DNA of 64,000 nt, taken from positions 1-64,000 of the forward strand of contig JADGAT010000008.1 of NCBI GenBank assembly GCA_015231885.1. The letters are read 5' to 3'. The notes beneath the pieces were generated by a model. It did no database searches. It saw only the letters and a list, made by a program, of their open reading frames with translations, and was not told the origin of the DNA. The stretch's first letter is position 1. Every line of letters starts with the position of its first letter. Both the position numbers and the translations under genes were made by a program. The DNA comes from SAR324 cluster bacterium (lineage in GTDB: Bacteria; SAR324; NAC60-12). This document shows, piece by piece, positions 54,246 to 63,737 of this stretch.

Positions 54246-56528
54246 TTAGGGACGTCCCCCATCACTATTCAAAAGATAATTCAGAGCATCCTGCTGATAG
54301 CTGGCTCCTTGATGGGACGACCCTTCTAAAGTTGCTTTCACCGAATCATTCAACAGGTTATCATCCAGCCAGTCAATAGAGTCATAAATCAAGCGTTTTG
54401 CGTAATAACGGTTGTGTGCAAAAGCCCCTGGATCGTGCTCAAGCATATTAAAATTATAGGCGGCCCCCATGTTGAGCTTTCCTGAGTTAATATCACTGCC
54501 TGTTAACCAATTTCTGACTCCTTTTGTCCGGTCCGTTGTATCAGCCTCAGAGAAGAAATATGGATAAGAAGCCGCAAAGTAATAGCCTCTTTTTTCCAAC
54601 TCAACCTTGAGGGCTTCAAGAGATTCAGCTAAATGGGCCTTTTCTTCATTCAATACAGTGGATGTCAGTTCGAATTGTCCTGTATGGCAACTGGCACATG
54701 CTGGACTACTAATTGCAGAAATTTCACCGTTTTCATCGCTCTTAGTAACTGGCTCAAACAGATGTTTTTCAGTAGCACTCATATGGCATCCAACGCAAGG
54801 ACCATTAGTTCCAGTACCTGGATTCACTTCATTTCCATCTGCATCTGCAGCACCGATCTGATCGTGTGCATAAAATGAAACATTGGTATAATCCCGAGCA
54901 GAATATTCATATCCACTTGCCGTAAAAATGTTTGCACCGGCAGTTAAGTAGTGAGAATTAATAAATCCAGTGTTGCTGAAATCGTTAGTTGAATTCTCAA
55001 TTGAACCTCCGCCCTCTCTGCCCGTATGACAACCCATACAAACATTAGAAGCCGCTACATCAGGAAAGACAATCTCACTGCCATCCATATCAACATAAGG
55101 TGCTACAATAGGGCCTGGATTCCGAATTCCCCCTTTATAATTGGTGTGGCAACCCCAGCAATAAAGGCTTTCGTTTTGTCCAAAGTTTAGAGTGTTGCCT
55201 TCTGCATCGGTGGCGGCTGGTGTGAGATGTGAAAAATCGTTATTGCTGGCAACATACTCTTCTCCTTTTGCGTTGGCATTCGCATAGTTGGCAAAGCCAG
55301 TGGTTGTATGGCAGCGTTGACATGCCTGACGATTTTCGGCCTTCCAGTCGTAGTGAATCCAAGGATCATCCGTTGTACTCCCGTGTGCTGATTGAACCCA
55401 TTGTTCATTAACTGTATTGTCAGCGGCGTGTGGATTGTGACATCCAGCACAAGACTTTGAATCACTTGGTTTGATAAAAACATATTTTCCTGGAGAATCG
55501 CCTGTATTCAAACGGGTGGGATCTCCCGCCATCGCATGGGTGTCTGTAATTACTTCGTTCAGTGCTCCATATTGATTAACGGCAGGGTCATGGTACGCAT
55601 CTGTCATGGCAACACCATTCACATCGTTTAGTTGATGACAAGAAGTACAGGTATTGAACTGAGAAGATTGTGTGACTTCGCCCCCGACTCCTGTTGTTGC
55701 GCTAACCGTTTCTAAATTGTTCGCATTGGCCATATGAGGATCATGGCAAGTTCGGCATTGAACAACAGAGGCGTCTTTGATATCAGGTAACCCTTCAAAA
55801 GCTTCTTTCAATTCGGTATAACCGGTAGAGCCTGGAACGGAATTATATTTTTTGAACCCTTCATCAGTATGACAGCGTGAACAGCGTGCTCTTACCGTTG
55901 TGGACCCTTCTTCTACATAATTGTGTTCATTGATGGATTTGTTATGTGGGGAGGTGACATATTCTTCCAGGATGTTATCTCCTGTGGGGTGGTATGCGAG
56001 ATGGTCGAATTCTGAGTTGTGACACTGACCGCAACGCTCATAATCAGGTTTGGCGAACTGAATTGGCCCTACTCCATAATGATTGTTTCCTCCGCCATGA
56101 CAAGATTCGCAGCCAATAACAGGGCGAGCTGTATTTCCAGTTAGTTTGGGAGTCAAATGCTGACCATCTTTTTCGGGATCATGGCAACTGGAACACTTGT
56201 TATCCGGATCCGTTCCCAGCCCGTTGTATCCATAATAGGGAAATCCATCGCTGTCTAGGCCAAGGTCCAAATCAGCATGAGTCGCGTGATCAATAGCATT
56301 TAAGTTGCCATGTTGCCCTTCCAACCATTGATTCGATTGTCCATAATGACAATTGGTGCAGACATCCATCCCCACATTTCTAAAGTTGTTTAGATCCGCT
56401 TCCAATGAAGTAATGCTTTCATCTTTCGAATCACCCAACTGGCAATTGGTAAAAGTCAGTGTCATTGCCAGCAAACATAATACTAGCTTTAACCATCGCA
56501 TGTTACCTTGTTTATTTATTTCCCACAT
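54246..56528 (-). CDS. 13-heme exported cytochrome c
   Basis: 760 residues with 13 CXXCH heme sites by direct count (CTNCH, CSSCH, CESCH, CGQCH, CSRCH, CRTCH, CTSCH, CAGCH, CQRCH, CWGCH, CMGCH, CVGCH, CASCH). The N-terminus has a hydrophobic segment (LKLVLCLLAMTLTF) followed by TNC, which could be an imperfect lipobox with Cys 29. It may be the cell-surface member of the porin-cytochrome conduit. The ATG at 56528 is set by a perfect AAGGAGG. The C-terminal 200 residues lack heme sites. Confidence 0.9.
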   Translation of the reverse strand: MWEINKQGNMRWLKLVLCLLAMTLTFTNCQLGDSKDESITSLEADLNNFRNVGMDVCTNCHYGQSNQWLEGQHGNLNAIDHATHADLDLGLDSDGFPYYGYNGLGTDPDNKCSSCHDPEKDGQHLTPKLTGNTARPVIGCESCHGGGNNHYGVGPIQFAKPDYERCGQCHNSEFDHLAYHPTGDNILEEYVTSPHNKSINEHNYVEEGSTTVRARCSRCHTDEGFKKYNSVPGSTGYTELKEAFEGLPDIKDASVVQCRTCHDPHMANANNLETVSATTGVGGEVTQSSQFNTCTSCHQLNDVNGVAMTDAYHDPAVNQYGALNEVITDTHAMAGDPTRLNTGDSPGKYVFIKPSDSKSCAGCHNPHAADNTVNEQWVQSAHGSTTDDPWIHYDWKAENRQACQRCHTTTGFANYANANAKGEEYVASNNDFSHLTPAATDAEGNTLNFGQNESLYCWGCHTNYKGGIRNPGPIVAPYVDMDGSEIVFPDVAASNVCMGCHTGREGGGSIENSTNDFSNTGFINSHYLTAGANIFTASGYEYSARDYTNVSFYAHDQIGAADADGNEVNPGTGTNGPCVGCHMSATEKHLFEPVTKSDENGEISAISSPACASCHTGQFELTSTVLNEEKAHLAESLEALKVELEKRGYYFAASYPYFFSEADTTDRTKGVRNWLTGSDINSGKLNMGAAYNFNMLEHDPGAFAHNRYYAKRLIYDSIDWLDDNLLNDSVKATLEGSSHQGASYQQDALNYLLNSDGGRP

Positions 56529-56532
56529 GTTT

Positions 56533-56539
56533 CCTCCTT
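56533..56539 (-). promoter_or_regulatory. Strong ribosome binding site of the 13-heme gene
   Basis: AAGGAGG on the minus strand, 4 nt before the ATG at 56528. It decides between this start and the in-frame ATG nine codons further in. Confidence 0.8.
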
Positions 56540-56614
56540 AAAAAATTGAATGGCAAGCTATACTCTTTTTTCATTCCTCAAATCAAGCATGGTCTGTTAT
56601 TATTGAGATGAAAG

Positions 56615-57583
56615 TCATTTTAAATAATGCATAACTTTACGGTGGCAAACCGCACAGTTATTATTTTCAGGGCCAAAACTGGTATCCAGGTGGCAATTCA
56701 CACAATGCCGTGTACCCCAATTCCCAATATGACTCTTCGGAGCGGTTTCATTATGACAACTGATACAAAAATTTTCCTGATGGCATGTCGAACAACGTTC
56801 ACTCTCGACATCAGCCATCAAGCCATGTCCCTGAGTTTTCCAAAAGTAGGTATGATCCCTTGGCTGCTGCTCCTGGTGGCAGGAAGTGCAATCATTTTGC
56901 ACATGGCAAGTCATACAATCATCACGATGTTCTGTATTGAAATTTAAATTAGCCATTAGACCATGACTTTGCTTCCAGTCACCCTGGTGGGAGTCAGGGC
57001 GTTTGTTGGAAGTCATGCTCTTATGGCAGACAGTACAGTCATTCGATACCAGATCTTTGTGATGGCATTCGATACAATCTTCTGCCGGCTGCATGTACTT
57101 GTCATGGGGTAATTCTAAATTGGAGTCTTTGTTGATATCATTGTGACATGTCAAACAGTCGATCTCTTTATCTACATGCACCCTATGAGAGAAAAGCAGA
57201 TCTTTGTATGGCTTTGGCCCTTGCTGTACTTTGAATTCTTTTTCTCCACGAAATGGCAATTCATTGATCGTTGTATTATGACAAAGCAGGCATTCTTGCT
57301 TATTTACAGAAGTTGCTTTGACTTCTTGATGACATTCACCACAAGTTTTTTCTTTGATAAATCCCGCTTTGTCTTCCTCATCTGCAGTATCGTGACAGTC
57401 AATACATTCTAGTTGTTTTTTGTCAATATGGATTTGATGATTCAGTTTAATATCACGGCTGCGATCATGCCCCCAGTTCCAGAGCCAATCCCATCCTCCT
57501 AGCATCACCCATATTGAAAGAATCAACAGCAACTGCAAAGGTTTTGCTAGCCAGCGTTTTTTGAGGAGTCGTCTAAAAGTCAT
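56615..57583 (-). CDS. 12-heme cytochrome c, membrane-anchored or exported
   Basis: 322 residues with 12 CXXCH sites by direct count (from CIDCH to CAVCH), nearly one per 23 residues after the N-terminal helix, so little room for other folds. The N-terminus has one hydrophobic helix (LQLLLILSIWVMLGGW) that is either a signal peptide or an anchor. The ATG lies inside the last codons of the barrel gene (11-nt overlap), so the two are translationally coupled. This pairing fits a cytochrome that sits inside the barrel, like MtrA in MtrCAB; sequence identity to MtrA is not claimed. Confidence 0.9.
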   Translation of the reverse strand: MTFRRLLKKRWLAKPLQLLLILSIWVMLGGWDWLWNWGHDRSRDIKLNHQIHIDKKQLECIDCHDTADEEDKAGFIKEKTCGECHQEVKATSVNKQECLLCHNTTINELPFRGEKEFKVQQGPKPYKDLLFSHRVHVDKEIDCLTCHNDINKDSNLELPHDKYMQPAEDCIECHHKDLVSNDCTVCHKSMTSNKRPDSHQGDWKQSHGLMANLNFNTEHRDDCMTCHVQNDCTSCHQEQQPRDHTYFWKTQGHGLMADVESERCSTCHQENFCISCHNETAPKSHIGNWGTRHCVNCHLDTSFGPENNNCAVCHRKVMHYLK

Positions 57584-58937
57584 ACCGCACCCCCATACTC
57601 AAAGTATAATATTTGTCAAAACCGTCTTCCCATTCGTAGCTTCCTTTGAAAGAAAAGTCGTGAAAGAGGGGTACCTGGCCCTTTACATAATAGGTGCGAA
57701 CATCCTCTGTCTCGTCATGTTTGGAATAATAATCGTATTTATACAGGCTGTAGTAGGTTCCTGCATGCACCTTAGCTTTATCACTTCCCCATTTAAACCG
57801 ATACATCAAATCAGCACCTGCCGCATTTACAGATTGTTCACTTTCCCAATGTTCCCCTGTCAGAGACAATGATAAATTATCTTTAATAAAATTATCTACA
57901 TGCAAAGAGAGCAAGGTTCTCCAATAATCGCGATTGAATTCTCCCTCATTTTGATCATCGACTAATCCTCGTCGAAAATAAGATAGATCCAAAGAATATC
58001 GATTACTGAACTGTTTACGAAGATTTAAGTTCAATGTCTGGTAGGGATGTGTTGTACCAAGAAGGTAAGCATACTCTGATAATTCATCAGTCAATTCCCG
58101 CTGAGCACGAAATTGCTGAAAATAACTGATGCTTAATTGAAACTCATGAGGAAGAAATCCTGTGGAATTTAACCGGAAATCTCGAGCTTCCCCATTAATC
58201 CATCGGTATCGTAGAGTAGCTTTTGCGGTTTCTGAGAGACGTTGGGCTATTTTAAAAGCAACGAGACGGTCTTTCTGTTCGTCTTCTAAAAAATCTCGTT
58301 CATCTTTTATTCCCAAGTAATCAAGACTGAACCGGGTTTGTCGGGCAGGAGAAAAATCAACTCCTGCTCCTAACACTTGATCATCTCCTGGATCAACCTC
58401 GTGAAAATGGACGGTACGTCCTCCATAGGCAGTTGCTTGGAATTTTCTCCCAAATCGAAAATCAGCAGCGACTCCATCATAAAACACCACTTCCCCTCTT
58501 TGTCCTGACTGACGCCCAAGGCGCAATTGTTTCACACCAGGCAAGATGTAGTTAAAATCTAAATGGGCTTCGTAAAGATATCCTTTGCTGCCCTGATCAC
58601 TGATATCTCCGGCATCTTCAAAAGGAAAGAACCCACGATGATTTTGGTCTCCATCCTGATCTGATCGAAGAGATCCAAATACATGGGCTTCATATAAATT
58701 GTGTTTTGGGGCGGTAAGATCTACTTTGAATTGTCCAAAAATATCTTGGTCACTAAATTTTTCATCTTCAAATTCTGTTGCACGAATAACATATTTTCCA
58801 GAGATAAATCCAGTCGTGATGGTTTGAAAATTTTCTTTATCGGCAGATTCTTCATCTGCGGCAAACAGTGGAGAGCCGGCAACTATCAATCCTCCGAGAA
58901 GAATAGCTATATGAGTTTGCGCTGCAAACCATTTCAT
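57573..58937 (-). CDS. Outer-membrane beta-barrel of porin-cytochrome operon
   Basis: 454 residues with a signal peptide (IAILLGGLIVAGSPLFAA) and a series of alternating-hydrophobic strands with charged turns (for example YEAHVFGSLRSDQDGDQNH, KATLRYRWINGEAR). It ends LSMGVRYDF, with the terminal Phe typical of BAM substrates. No MtrB-type N-terminal CxxC is visible and I do not name a porin family from this sequence alone. It is first in the operon and overlaps the 12-heme gene, which argues for a porin sheath around a cytochrome. Confidence 0.8.
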   Translation of the reverse strand: MKWFAAQTHIAILLGGLIVAGSPLFAADEESADKENFQTITTGFISGKYVIRATEFEDEKFSDQDIFGQFKVDLTAPKHNLYEAHVFGSLRSDQDGDQNHRGFFPFEDAGDISDQGSKGYLYEAHLDFNYILPGVKQLRLGRQSGQRGEVVFYDGVAADFRFGRKFQATAYGGRTVHFHEVDPGDDQVLGAGVDFSPARQTRFSLDYLGIKDERDFLEDEQKDRLVAFKIAQRLSETAKATLRYRWINGEARDFRLNSTGFLPHEFQLSISYFQQFRAQRELTDELSEYAYLLGTTHPYQTLNLNLRKQFSNRYSLDLSYFRRGLVDDQNEGEFNRDYWRTLLSLHVDNFIKDNLSLSLTGEHWESEQSVNAAGADLMYRFKWGSDKAKVHAGTYYSLYKYDYYSKHDETEDVRTYYVKGQVPLFHDFSFKGSYEWEDGFDKYYTLSMGVRYDF

Positions 58938-59119
58938 AGGTCCCCGCTTATTTTCTGATTACAAATGGTGCTTTTTCAAAAGATACCGCCTTTTTCAAAA
59001 TTTAATATTGCGGAAAATCAGGCTGTTTTAAGACATCGCACACCTTAATAGCAGTGGTATCAAATTTTTTTTGAAAAGTAAAAGTTTTTTTTTGTTTACA
59101 GTAGTTCAGACAGAAATTT
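58938..59119. other. Region upstream of the porin-cytochrome operon
   Basis: About 180 AT-rich bases between the barrel gene and the transposase remnant. They should contain the operon promoter on the minus strand, but I could not pick a convincing -35/-10 pair. No palindromic element of groups A-C is present. Confidence 0.4.
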
Positions 59120-59573
59120 TTGTTAGAGTATTGCTTTATCACTCCGAAGTTTTATTTATCCGTACGAGAGCTTAGATGGCCAGATGGTGTCCAATGCCCA
59201 CACTGCTACCATAGAGATATCATCAAAAAAGGTTTTGATGAGACAGAGTCTCATCGCCAAAAATACCTTTGTAAGCATTGTGAGCGCCGATTTGACGATT
59301 TAACGAACACTACATTTTCAGGCCTTCATCAGCCTTTAACCGTATGGATGACCTGTCTTTATTTGATGGGGCTGAATATTTCAAACCAGCAGATAGTTCA
59401 TAATCAATACCATGGAAGGTTTTTGGTCTCTCTTACGATCTTGGTTGAGACCCCATAGGGGAATTTCTCAAGAAAAACTCCCCTGTTATTTGGCTTTTTA
59501 CCAGTTTGTTCATAACGCCCGCAAACGAGGAAAAGCCCTTTTAGGAACTCTCGTTAGCATTTTGTTGAACTAG
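59120..59573 (+). pseudogene. IS1595-like transposase, internally deleted
   Basis: The first part (59120-59458) encodes an N-terminal zinc ribbon, VQCPHCYHRDIIKKGF and KYLCKHCERRF, with FDDLTNTTFSG and LTVWMTCLYLMGLNISNQQI, as in ISXO2/IS1595 transposases. A second frame (59403-59573) encodes the C-terminus: NTMEGFWSLLRSWLRPHRGI, EKLPCYLAFYQFVHNARKRG, KALLGTLVSILLN, then TAG. The middle, with the first two acids of the DDE triad, is missing and the frame shifts at about 59403. So it is a dead remnant. Its terminal inverted repeats were not identified. Confidence 0.85.
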
Positions 59574-59639
59574 GTTCCCGGAAACCATAAAGAGCCAAAA
59601 TATCATTACACGACGAGCTTACCCCGAACTGAGGTTTCG

Positions 59640-61208
59640 TTAGCCACAATATTCAAAAGCTATCAAGGTGATGTCATCATCTATTTCTTTTCCTTGAGCA
59701 TACGATTCCACATGCTCTAATAATTGAGACAGAAGCACATCCAGATCGTTAAATCGATTCTCCTTCAAGAAAAAATAAAGTTTTTGTAAACCAAATATTT
59801 CTTCTTTCTCATTTATTCTCTCGTAGATTCCATCGGTATAAAGTACCACTTGATCTCCAGGCACCAAGGAGTATTCTTTTGTTTGAATCGCAAACATCGA
59901 GTTTGGCAGAATTCCGAGAAGGATACCACGATCTTCCAATAGGACAGGGTCACTGCCATCAGCAGGTATCACAATTAATGGAGCATGTCCGGCATTGATT
60001 ATCTTAAGGTTTCCCTGAGAATCAATATTTGCTAAAATTCCTGACATGAAACGCTCTGAGGGCAAATGCTGTTCAAATACGTCATTCAGATGCCCCATGA
60101 TTTCCTCTAAAGAAGATCTTCTTTCGTCTTGTAAAATAACATTGGCCATCACTGTTGACAAAGCGGCTGCGACACCATGCCCTGTACTATCTCCCAAGAA
60201 TAGATTGTACGTATTGTCTGAATAAGGGTAAATCTTATAAATATCTCCAGAAACATGAGAATGGGGAATGTATTTGGTTGCAATCTTTAGATGGGGAGGA
60301 GGATTATAGGTGGTGAACAAACGTTTTTGGATACGCTCAGCAACCATCAAATCTTGGATGATTATCTCATTTTTTTTCACCAGCTCCTTGTTTGCTTCTG
60401 ACAATTGTCGAGTTCGTTCTTCTACTTTTAGCTCCAAAGTTTTGTTAAGCTCATTTAGCTTATTGCGTGAGGACTGCAGTTTGAGAATCATATTGTTAAA
60501 GGCTTCTTCAAGAATCTTCAGTTCATTTCGCCCTTTAGTCACAACAGCAGCCTTCAAGTTCTCCAAATTGTCCAAGTTGATCTGCTCTGTAACGGCAGTG
60601 AGTGAAGCTAACGGGTTGGTTAGATATATACGGCCAATCCATAAAAATAGTGTCCACAAAGCGACTGTTTTAATGACAGAATTGACTACGATGAACAAAA
60701 AGCCCAATTTAACTTTATCGATGACAATACCGGTACTAGAATAGATAGTGGTAACACCTAATTTATTTTCTTTTCCTCGGTGTTGATATAAATTAGGAAA
60801 TTTTCTACTAAACAATCCCTTATATGTTGTTATTTCTTTTTTTGTACCGTCCTGCAAAGCGGTCATTATTTTGTTATTTTTGTCGATAAAGACACCAGAA
60901 GCTGCTATTTCTTCACCATTATCATCTTCTAATTTCACTCCTACTACGGTAGGAAATTTTATAATTCCCCAAATAGTTGTTTGTAGCTGTTCTGCATTTA
61001 AATCCCACAATGCCTGAGATATTCCAGGAGAAAAAGTATCAGCAATGACATCTAACTCATGGTTGACATTCTCTTTTGCATTGAAAAACTCAGCTGACAT
61101 ATGAGTAAGTGTCACTACAATGGTGATAATGAAATAAAAGGAAAAAACTACTTTCAGGAGGTAGGCTGCAATTGAATTTTTGATGCTAACAGTCGGGGTG
61201 GCTATCAT
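59640..61208 (-). CDS. Membrane sensor PP2C/SpoIIE-type serine phosphatase
   Basis: 522 residues. TM1 near 17-37, an extracytoplasmic segment to about 165, TM2 near 168-195, HAMP and coiled coil (196-300), and a SpoIIE domain with HVSGDIYKIY, LGDSTGHGVAA, NAGHAPLIV, LYTDGIYER and DDDITLIAF, which carry the metal-binding Asp residues. Such enzymes dephosphorylate STAS antagonists. Two STAS proteins are in the window at 11.0 and 12.0 kb. Upstream on the same strand, a periplasmic solute-binding-like protein (94-nt gap) may supply the signal to the sensor domain. Confidence 0.9.
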   Translation of the reverse strand: MIATPTVSIKNSIAAYLLKVVFSFYFIITIVVTLTHMSAEFFNAKENVNHELDVIADTFSPGISQALWDLNAEQLQTTIWGIIKFPTVVGVKLEDDNGEEIAASGVFIDKNNKIMTALQDGTKKEITTYKGLFSRKFPNLYQHRGKENKLGVTTIYSSTGIVIDKVKLGFLFIVVNSVIKTVALWTLFLWIGRIYLTNPLASLTAVTEQINLDNLENLKAAVVTKGRNELKILEEAFNNMILKLQSSRNKLNELNKTLELKVEERTRQLSEANKELVKKNEIIIQDLMVAERIQKRLFTTYNPPPHLKIATKYIPHSHVSGDIYKIYPYSDNTYNLFLGDSTGHGVAAALSTVMANVILQDERRSSLEEIMGHLNDVFEQHLPSERFMSGILANIDSQGNLKIINAGHAPLIVIPADGSDPVLLEDRGILLGILPNSMFAIQTKEYSLVPGDQVVLYTDGIYERINEKEEIFGLQKLYFFLKENRFNDLDVLLSQLLEHVESYAQGKEIDDDITLIAFEYCG

Positions 61209-61302
61209 CGGTCCCTTTTTAACCTACTTGAAAAAATTCGATGGAACAGAAATCTGGAATTAAGGAAAGTCATGGTCGTGCTCCGTATAATGCACATGGA
61301 TA

Positions 61303-62088
61303 TTATTTCAGGGGGGTATCATACACTCCTTGATTGAGAGACTCAAACAACACATCATATTTGCTATTCTCCTTGATTTTTTTCAAACCTTCATTAAAAA
61401 GTTTAATGAGCTGTTTGTTTCGTTCAATTTTCCTCGTAAGCATCAAATGGTACTTCCTTTCTTGAATCACTGTTGGAGAGAAAGTGATTTGAGATCGTTC
61501 TAGAGAACTTAAACTCGTCCGAAGGAAAAAATTTCCCACATTCCGAACTTGAGGAACAGCATCAATTCGTCTCTTCAATAAGCGTTGAAACAGTATATTA
61601 TAGTTACCTGCTCTTTCTATATGCAAGATCCCCTGTTTTTCAGCTTGTTCAAATATAGGATAAACCGTGTGCAATGTGCCTCCAATGTATTTCCCTTTGA
61701 GATCATCAACAGTATTCCAATTGAGAGGAACAGACTTCAAATGAAACAGGACTTCAATATCGGTAATGACCACATCCGTATATAAAAAATCTTGAGCACG
61801 TTCTTTAGTGTGAACCCATACCACAGAACCATGCCAAACTTCATTATTATGTTTTCCGTCTTTGGCATATTTAAACGAACGTTTCCAAGGGAAAAATCCA
61901 TATTCGACCTCTATATCAACAGCAGCAAAGGCTTCCTGAACCAAATGTGAGGCATATCCATAATGAGGAAGTTTTTCAGACAAGTAAGGGGGCCACTCCC
62001 CGTTAGTAATACGAATCTTTTCAAGGGCAAACAGACTGTTGGTGTGAAAGACAATAATCACAAATAGAAAACCGGTCAGAATCTTCAT
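61303..62088 (-). CDS. Periplasmic amino-acid-type solute-binding protein
   Basis: 261 residues with a signal peptide (ILTGFLFVIIVFHTNSLFA). The mature protein shows the family 3 (SBP_bac_3) pattern: IRITNGEWPPYLSE, GYASHLVQEAFAAVDIEVEY, FFPWKRSFKYA, and a central LKGKYIGGTLHTVYP. No permease or ATPase gene is close. Instead the sensor phosphatase follows, so a sensory rather than transport role is likely. Similar stand-alone proteins are often partners of signal receptors. Confidence 0.82.
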   Translation of the reverse strand: MKILTGFLFVIIVFHTNSLFALEKIRITNGEWPPYLSEKLPHYGYASHLVQEAFAAVDIEVEYGFFPWKRSFKYAKDGKHNNEVWHGSVVWVHTKERAQDFLYTDVVITDIEVLFHLKSVPLNWNTVDDLKGKYIGGTLHTVYPIFEQAEKQGILHIERAGNYNILFQRLLKRRIDAVPQVRNVGNFFLRTSLSSLERSQITFSPTVIQERKYHLMLTRKIERNKQLIKLFNEGLKKIKENSKYDVLFESLNQGVYDTPLK

Positions 62089-62233
62089 TGTTGATCTCCT
62101 TTTCAGATCGTTTTGATGCGCTTTCTTAACCCATCGATGAATTTGAAACCCTTCACGATTTTTCGAAAAAAACGCAGGGTCAAAATAAGCTTCATTTAAC
62201 TGTACTGTGTCAATACCTTCAACTGGAATCCGC

Positions 62234-63718
62234 TTATCTTTTCCAAAAATAAGGAGTAAAGATGACTAGAGCTGTAAACACTTCCAACCTCCCAACCAGC
62301 ATATTAAAAGAGAGAAACCATTTGCCCGCATCAGAAATGTGTCCATAATTGTCGACAGCACCAACGGTTCCAAAGCTAGGTCCAATATTCCAGACAGTCG
62401 CAACAACGGACATGAATGCACTAAAAATGTCCATATCACTAAGAATCGTCATCACCAGGCTTCCGCCAATGACAATAAAAATGTTGATAATAAAAAATCC
62501 CAATACCGCATCTACGGATTGAGAATCAACACGATGGCCACTGAGCCGAATAGGATTAATGGCTAATGGTTGCACTATATGGATCATTTTAGCATAAAGA
62601 TATTTGCACAAGATGACTAGCTGAACAATCTTAATTCCACTGGTAGTAGAACCAGCACATGCCCCCAGAAACATACAAACAAAAATAATTCCCTGTGTAC
62701 CGTTTGGCCAGAGTTCATAGTCCGCTGTAATATACCCCGTGGTAGTCAAAATAGAAACTACCTGAAATGTACCATAACGGAAAGCATCAGTAAGCGAGGT
62801 ATATACCCCATGTTTCCAAAGTAGATAAGATGCTGTCGAACACAGTAAAATCAGAATAGAAGTATACCAACGCAACTCCGTATTTTGCAAAAGCGTCGTA
62901 TAATCTTTTTTAATCAAGTTATAATATAAAATAAAGTTTATTCCCCCCAAGTACATAAAGATAATAACAACCCAATCAAAATAAGCACTATCATAATGTC
63001 CCAAGCTCGCATTTTTTGTAGAATACCCTGCCGTCGCAAAAGAACTAAAAGCATGGCACAAGGCATCAAAAAGAGACATTCCCCCTAATAATAACAAGAC
63101 GGTCTCAAATAGTGTCATGGAAATATAGAAAATCCACAACCATTTGACACAGTCTTTCATACGAGGTAAAAATTTTTGACTATCAGGCCCCTGTCCAGGA
63201 GCCGCTTCTGCTCGATACAAGGATAAACTGTCGATACCCAACAATGGAATTATCAAAACAATCAACATGATAATCCCCATACCACCAACAAATTGGGTCA
63301 TACTACGCCAAAACAACAATCCGTGGGGCAACGCTTCGATATCACTAAGAATCGTAGCTCCTGTAGTAGTGAATCCCGACATTGTTTCAAAAAAGGCATC
63401 TGTATAGGAGGGAATCGATCCATGAAGGAAAAAAGGCAATGCGGAGATTGTTGTGACAAGAAGCCACCCCACAATAACAATAATAAAACCATCCTGGAAT
63501 TTCAAAACACGGTGTTTTCGAAATAACCACCATGTTGGTAGTCCGCCCCCCAAAGCAATTCCACTTGTAATCACCAGGGCAGTAATATCGTCTTCGCCAT
63601 ACCAAAGTGCAACAGTTGTAGGAAACACAAGCATAACTGCCGTAAATAACAAAGACATACCAATGATATTTAGAATGGCAAACGCATTTATTGTATCAAA
63701 AAGGATGGTTCGAAACAT
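62234..63718 (-). CDS. TrkH/KtrB-type potassium uptake channel subunit
   Basis: 494 residues, many membrane helices. The four pore-loop segments of the family are visible: SGFTTTGATIL, FATAGYSTKN, LTTTGYITADYELWP and GPSFGTVGA, each with the conserved selectivity-filter Gly. It imports K+ with a cytosolic TrkA/KtrA-type regulator; no TrkA gene is visible in the window, but the partial gene just upstream may be related to this operon. The start ATG at 63718 gives a normal N-terminus. Confidence 0.92.
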   Translation of the reverse strand: MFRTILFDTINAFAILNIIGMSLLFTAVMLVFPTTVALWYGEDDITALVITSGIALGGGLPTWWLFRKHRVLKFQDGFIIVIVGWLLVTTISALPFFLHGSIPSYTDAFFETMSGFTTTGATILSDIEALPHGLLFWRSMTQFVGGMGIIMLIVLIIPLLGIDSLSLYRAEAAPGQGPDSQKFLPRMKDCVKWLWIFYISMTLFETVLLLLGGMSLFDALCHAFSSFATAGYSTKNASLGHYDSAYFDWVVIIFMYLGGINFILYYNLIKKDYTTLLQNTELRWYTSILILLCSTASYLLWKHGVYTSLTDAFRYGTFQVVSILTTTGYITADYELWPNGTQGIIFVCMFLGACAGSTTSGIKIVQLVILCKYLYAKMIHIVQPLAINPIRLSGHRVDSQSVDAVLGFFIINIFIVIGGSLVMTILSDMDIFSAFMSVVATVWNIGPSFGTVGAVDNYGHISDAGKWFLSFNMLVGRLEVFTALVIFTPYFWKR

Positions 63719-63737
63719 TTTTTGTTCAACATGAAAA

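Noticed and set aside
59640-61208. Reading the SpoIIE-type protein as a histidine kinase because of HAMP and coiled coil
   Set aside because: The C-terminal motifs (GDSTGHG, NAGHAP, YTDG) are those of PP2C phosphatases; there is no HisKA or HATPase.
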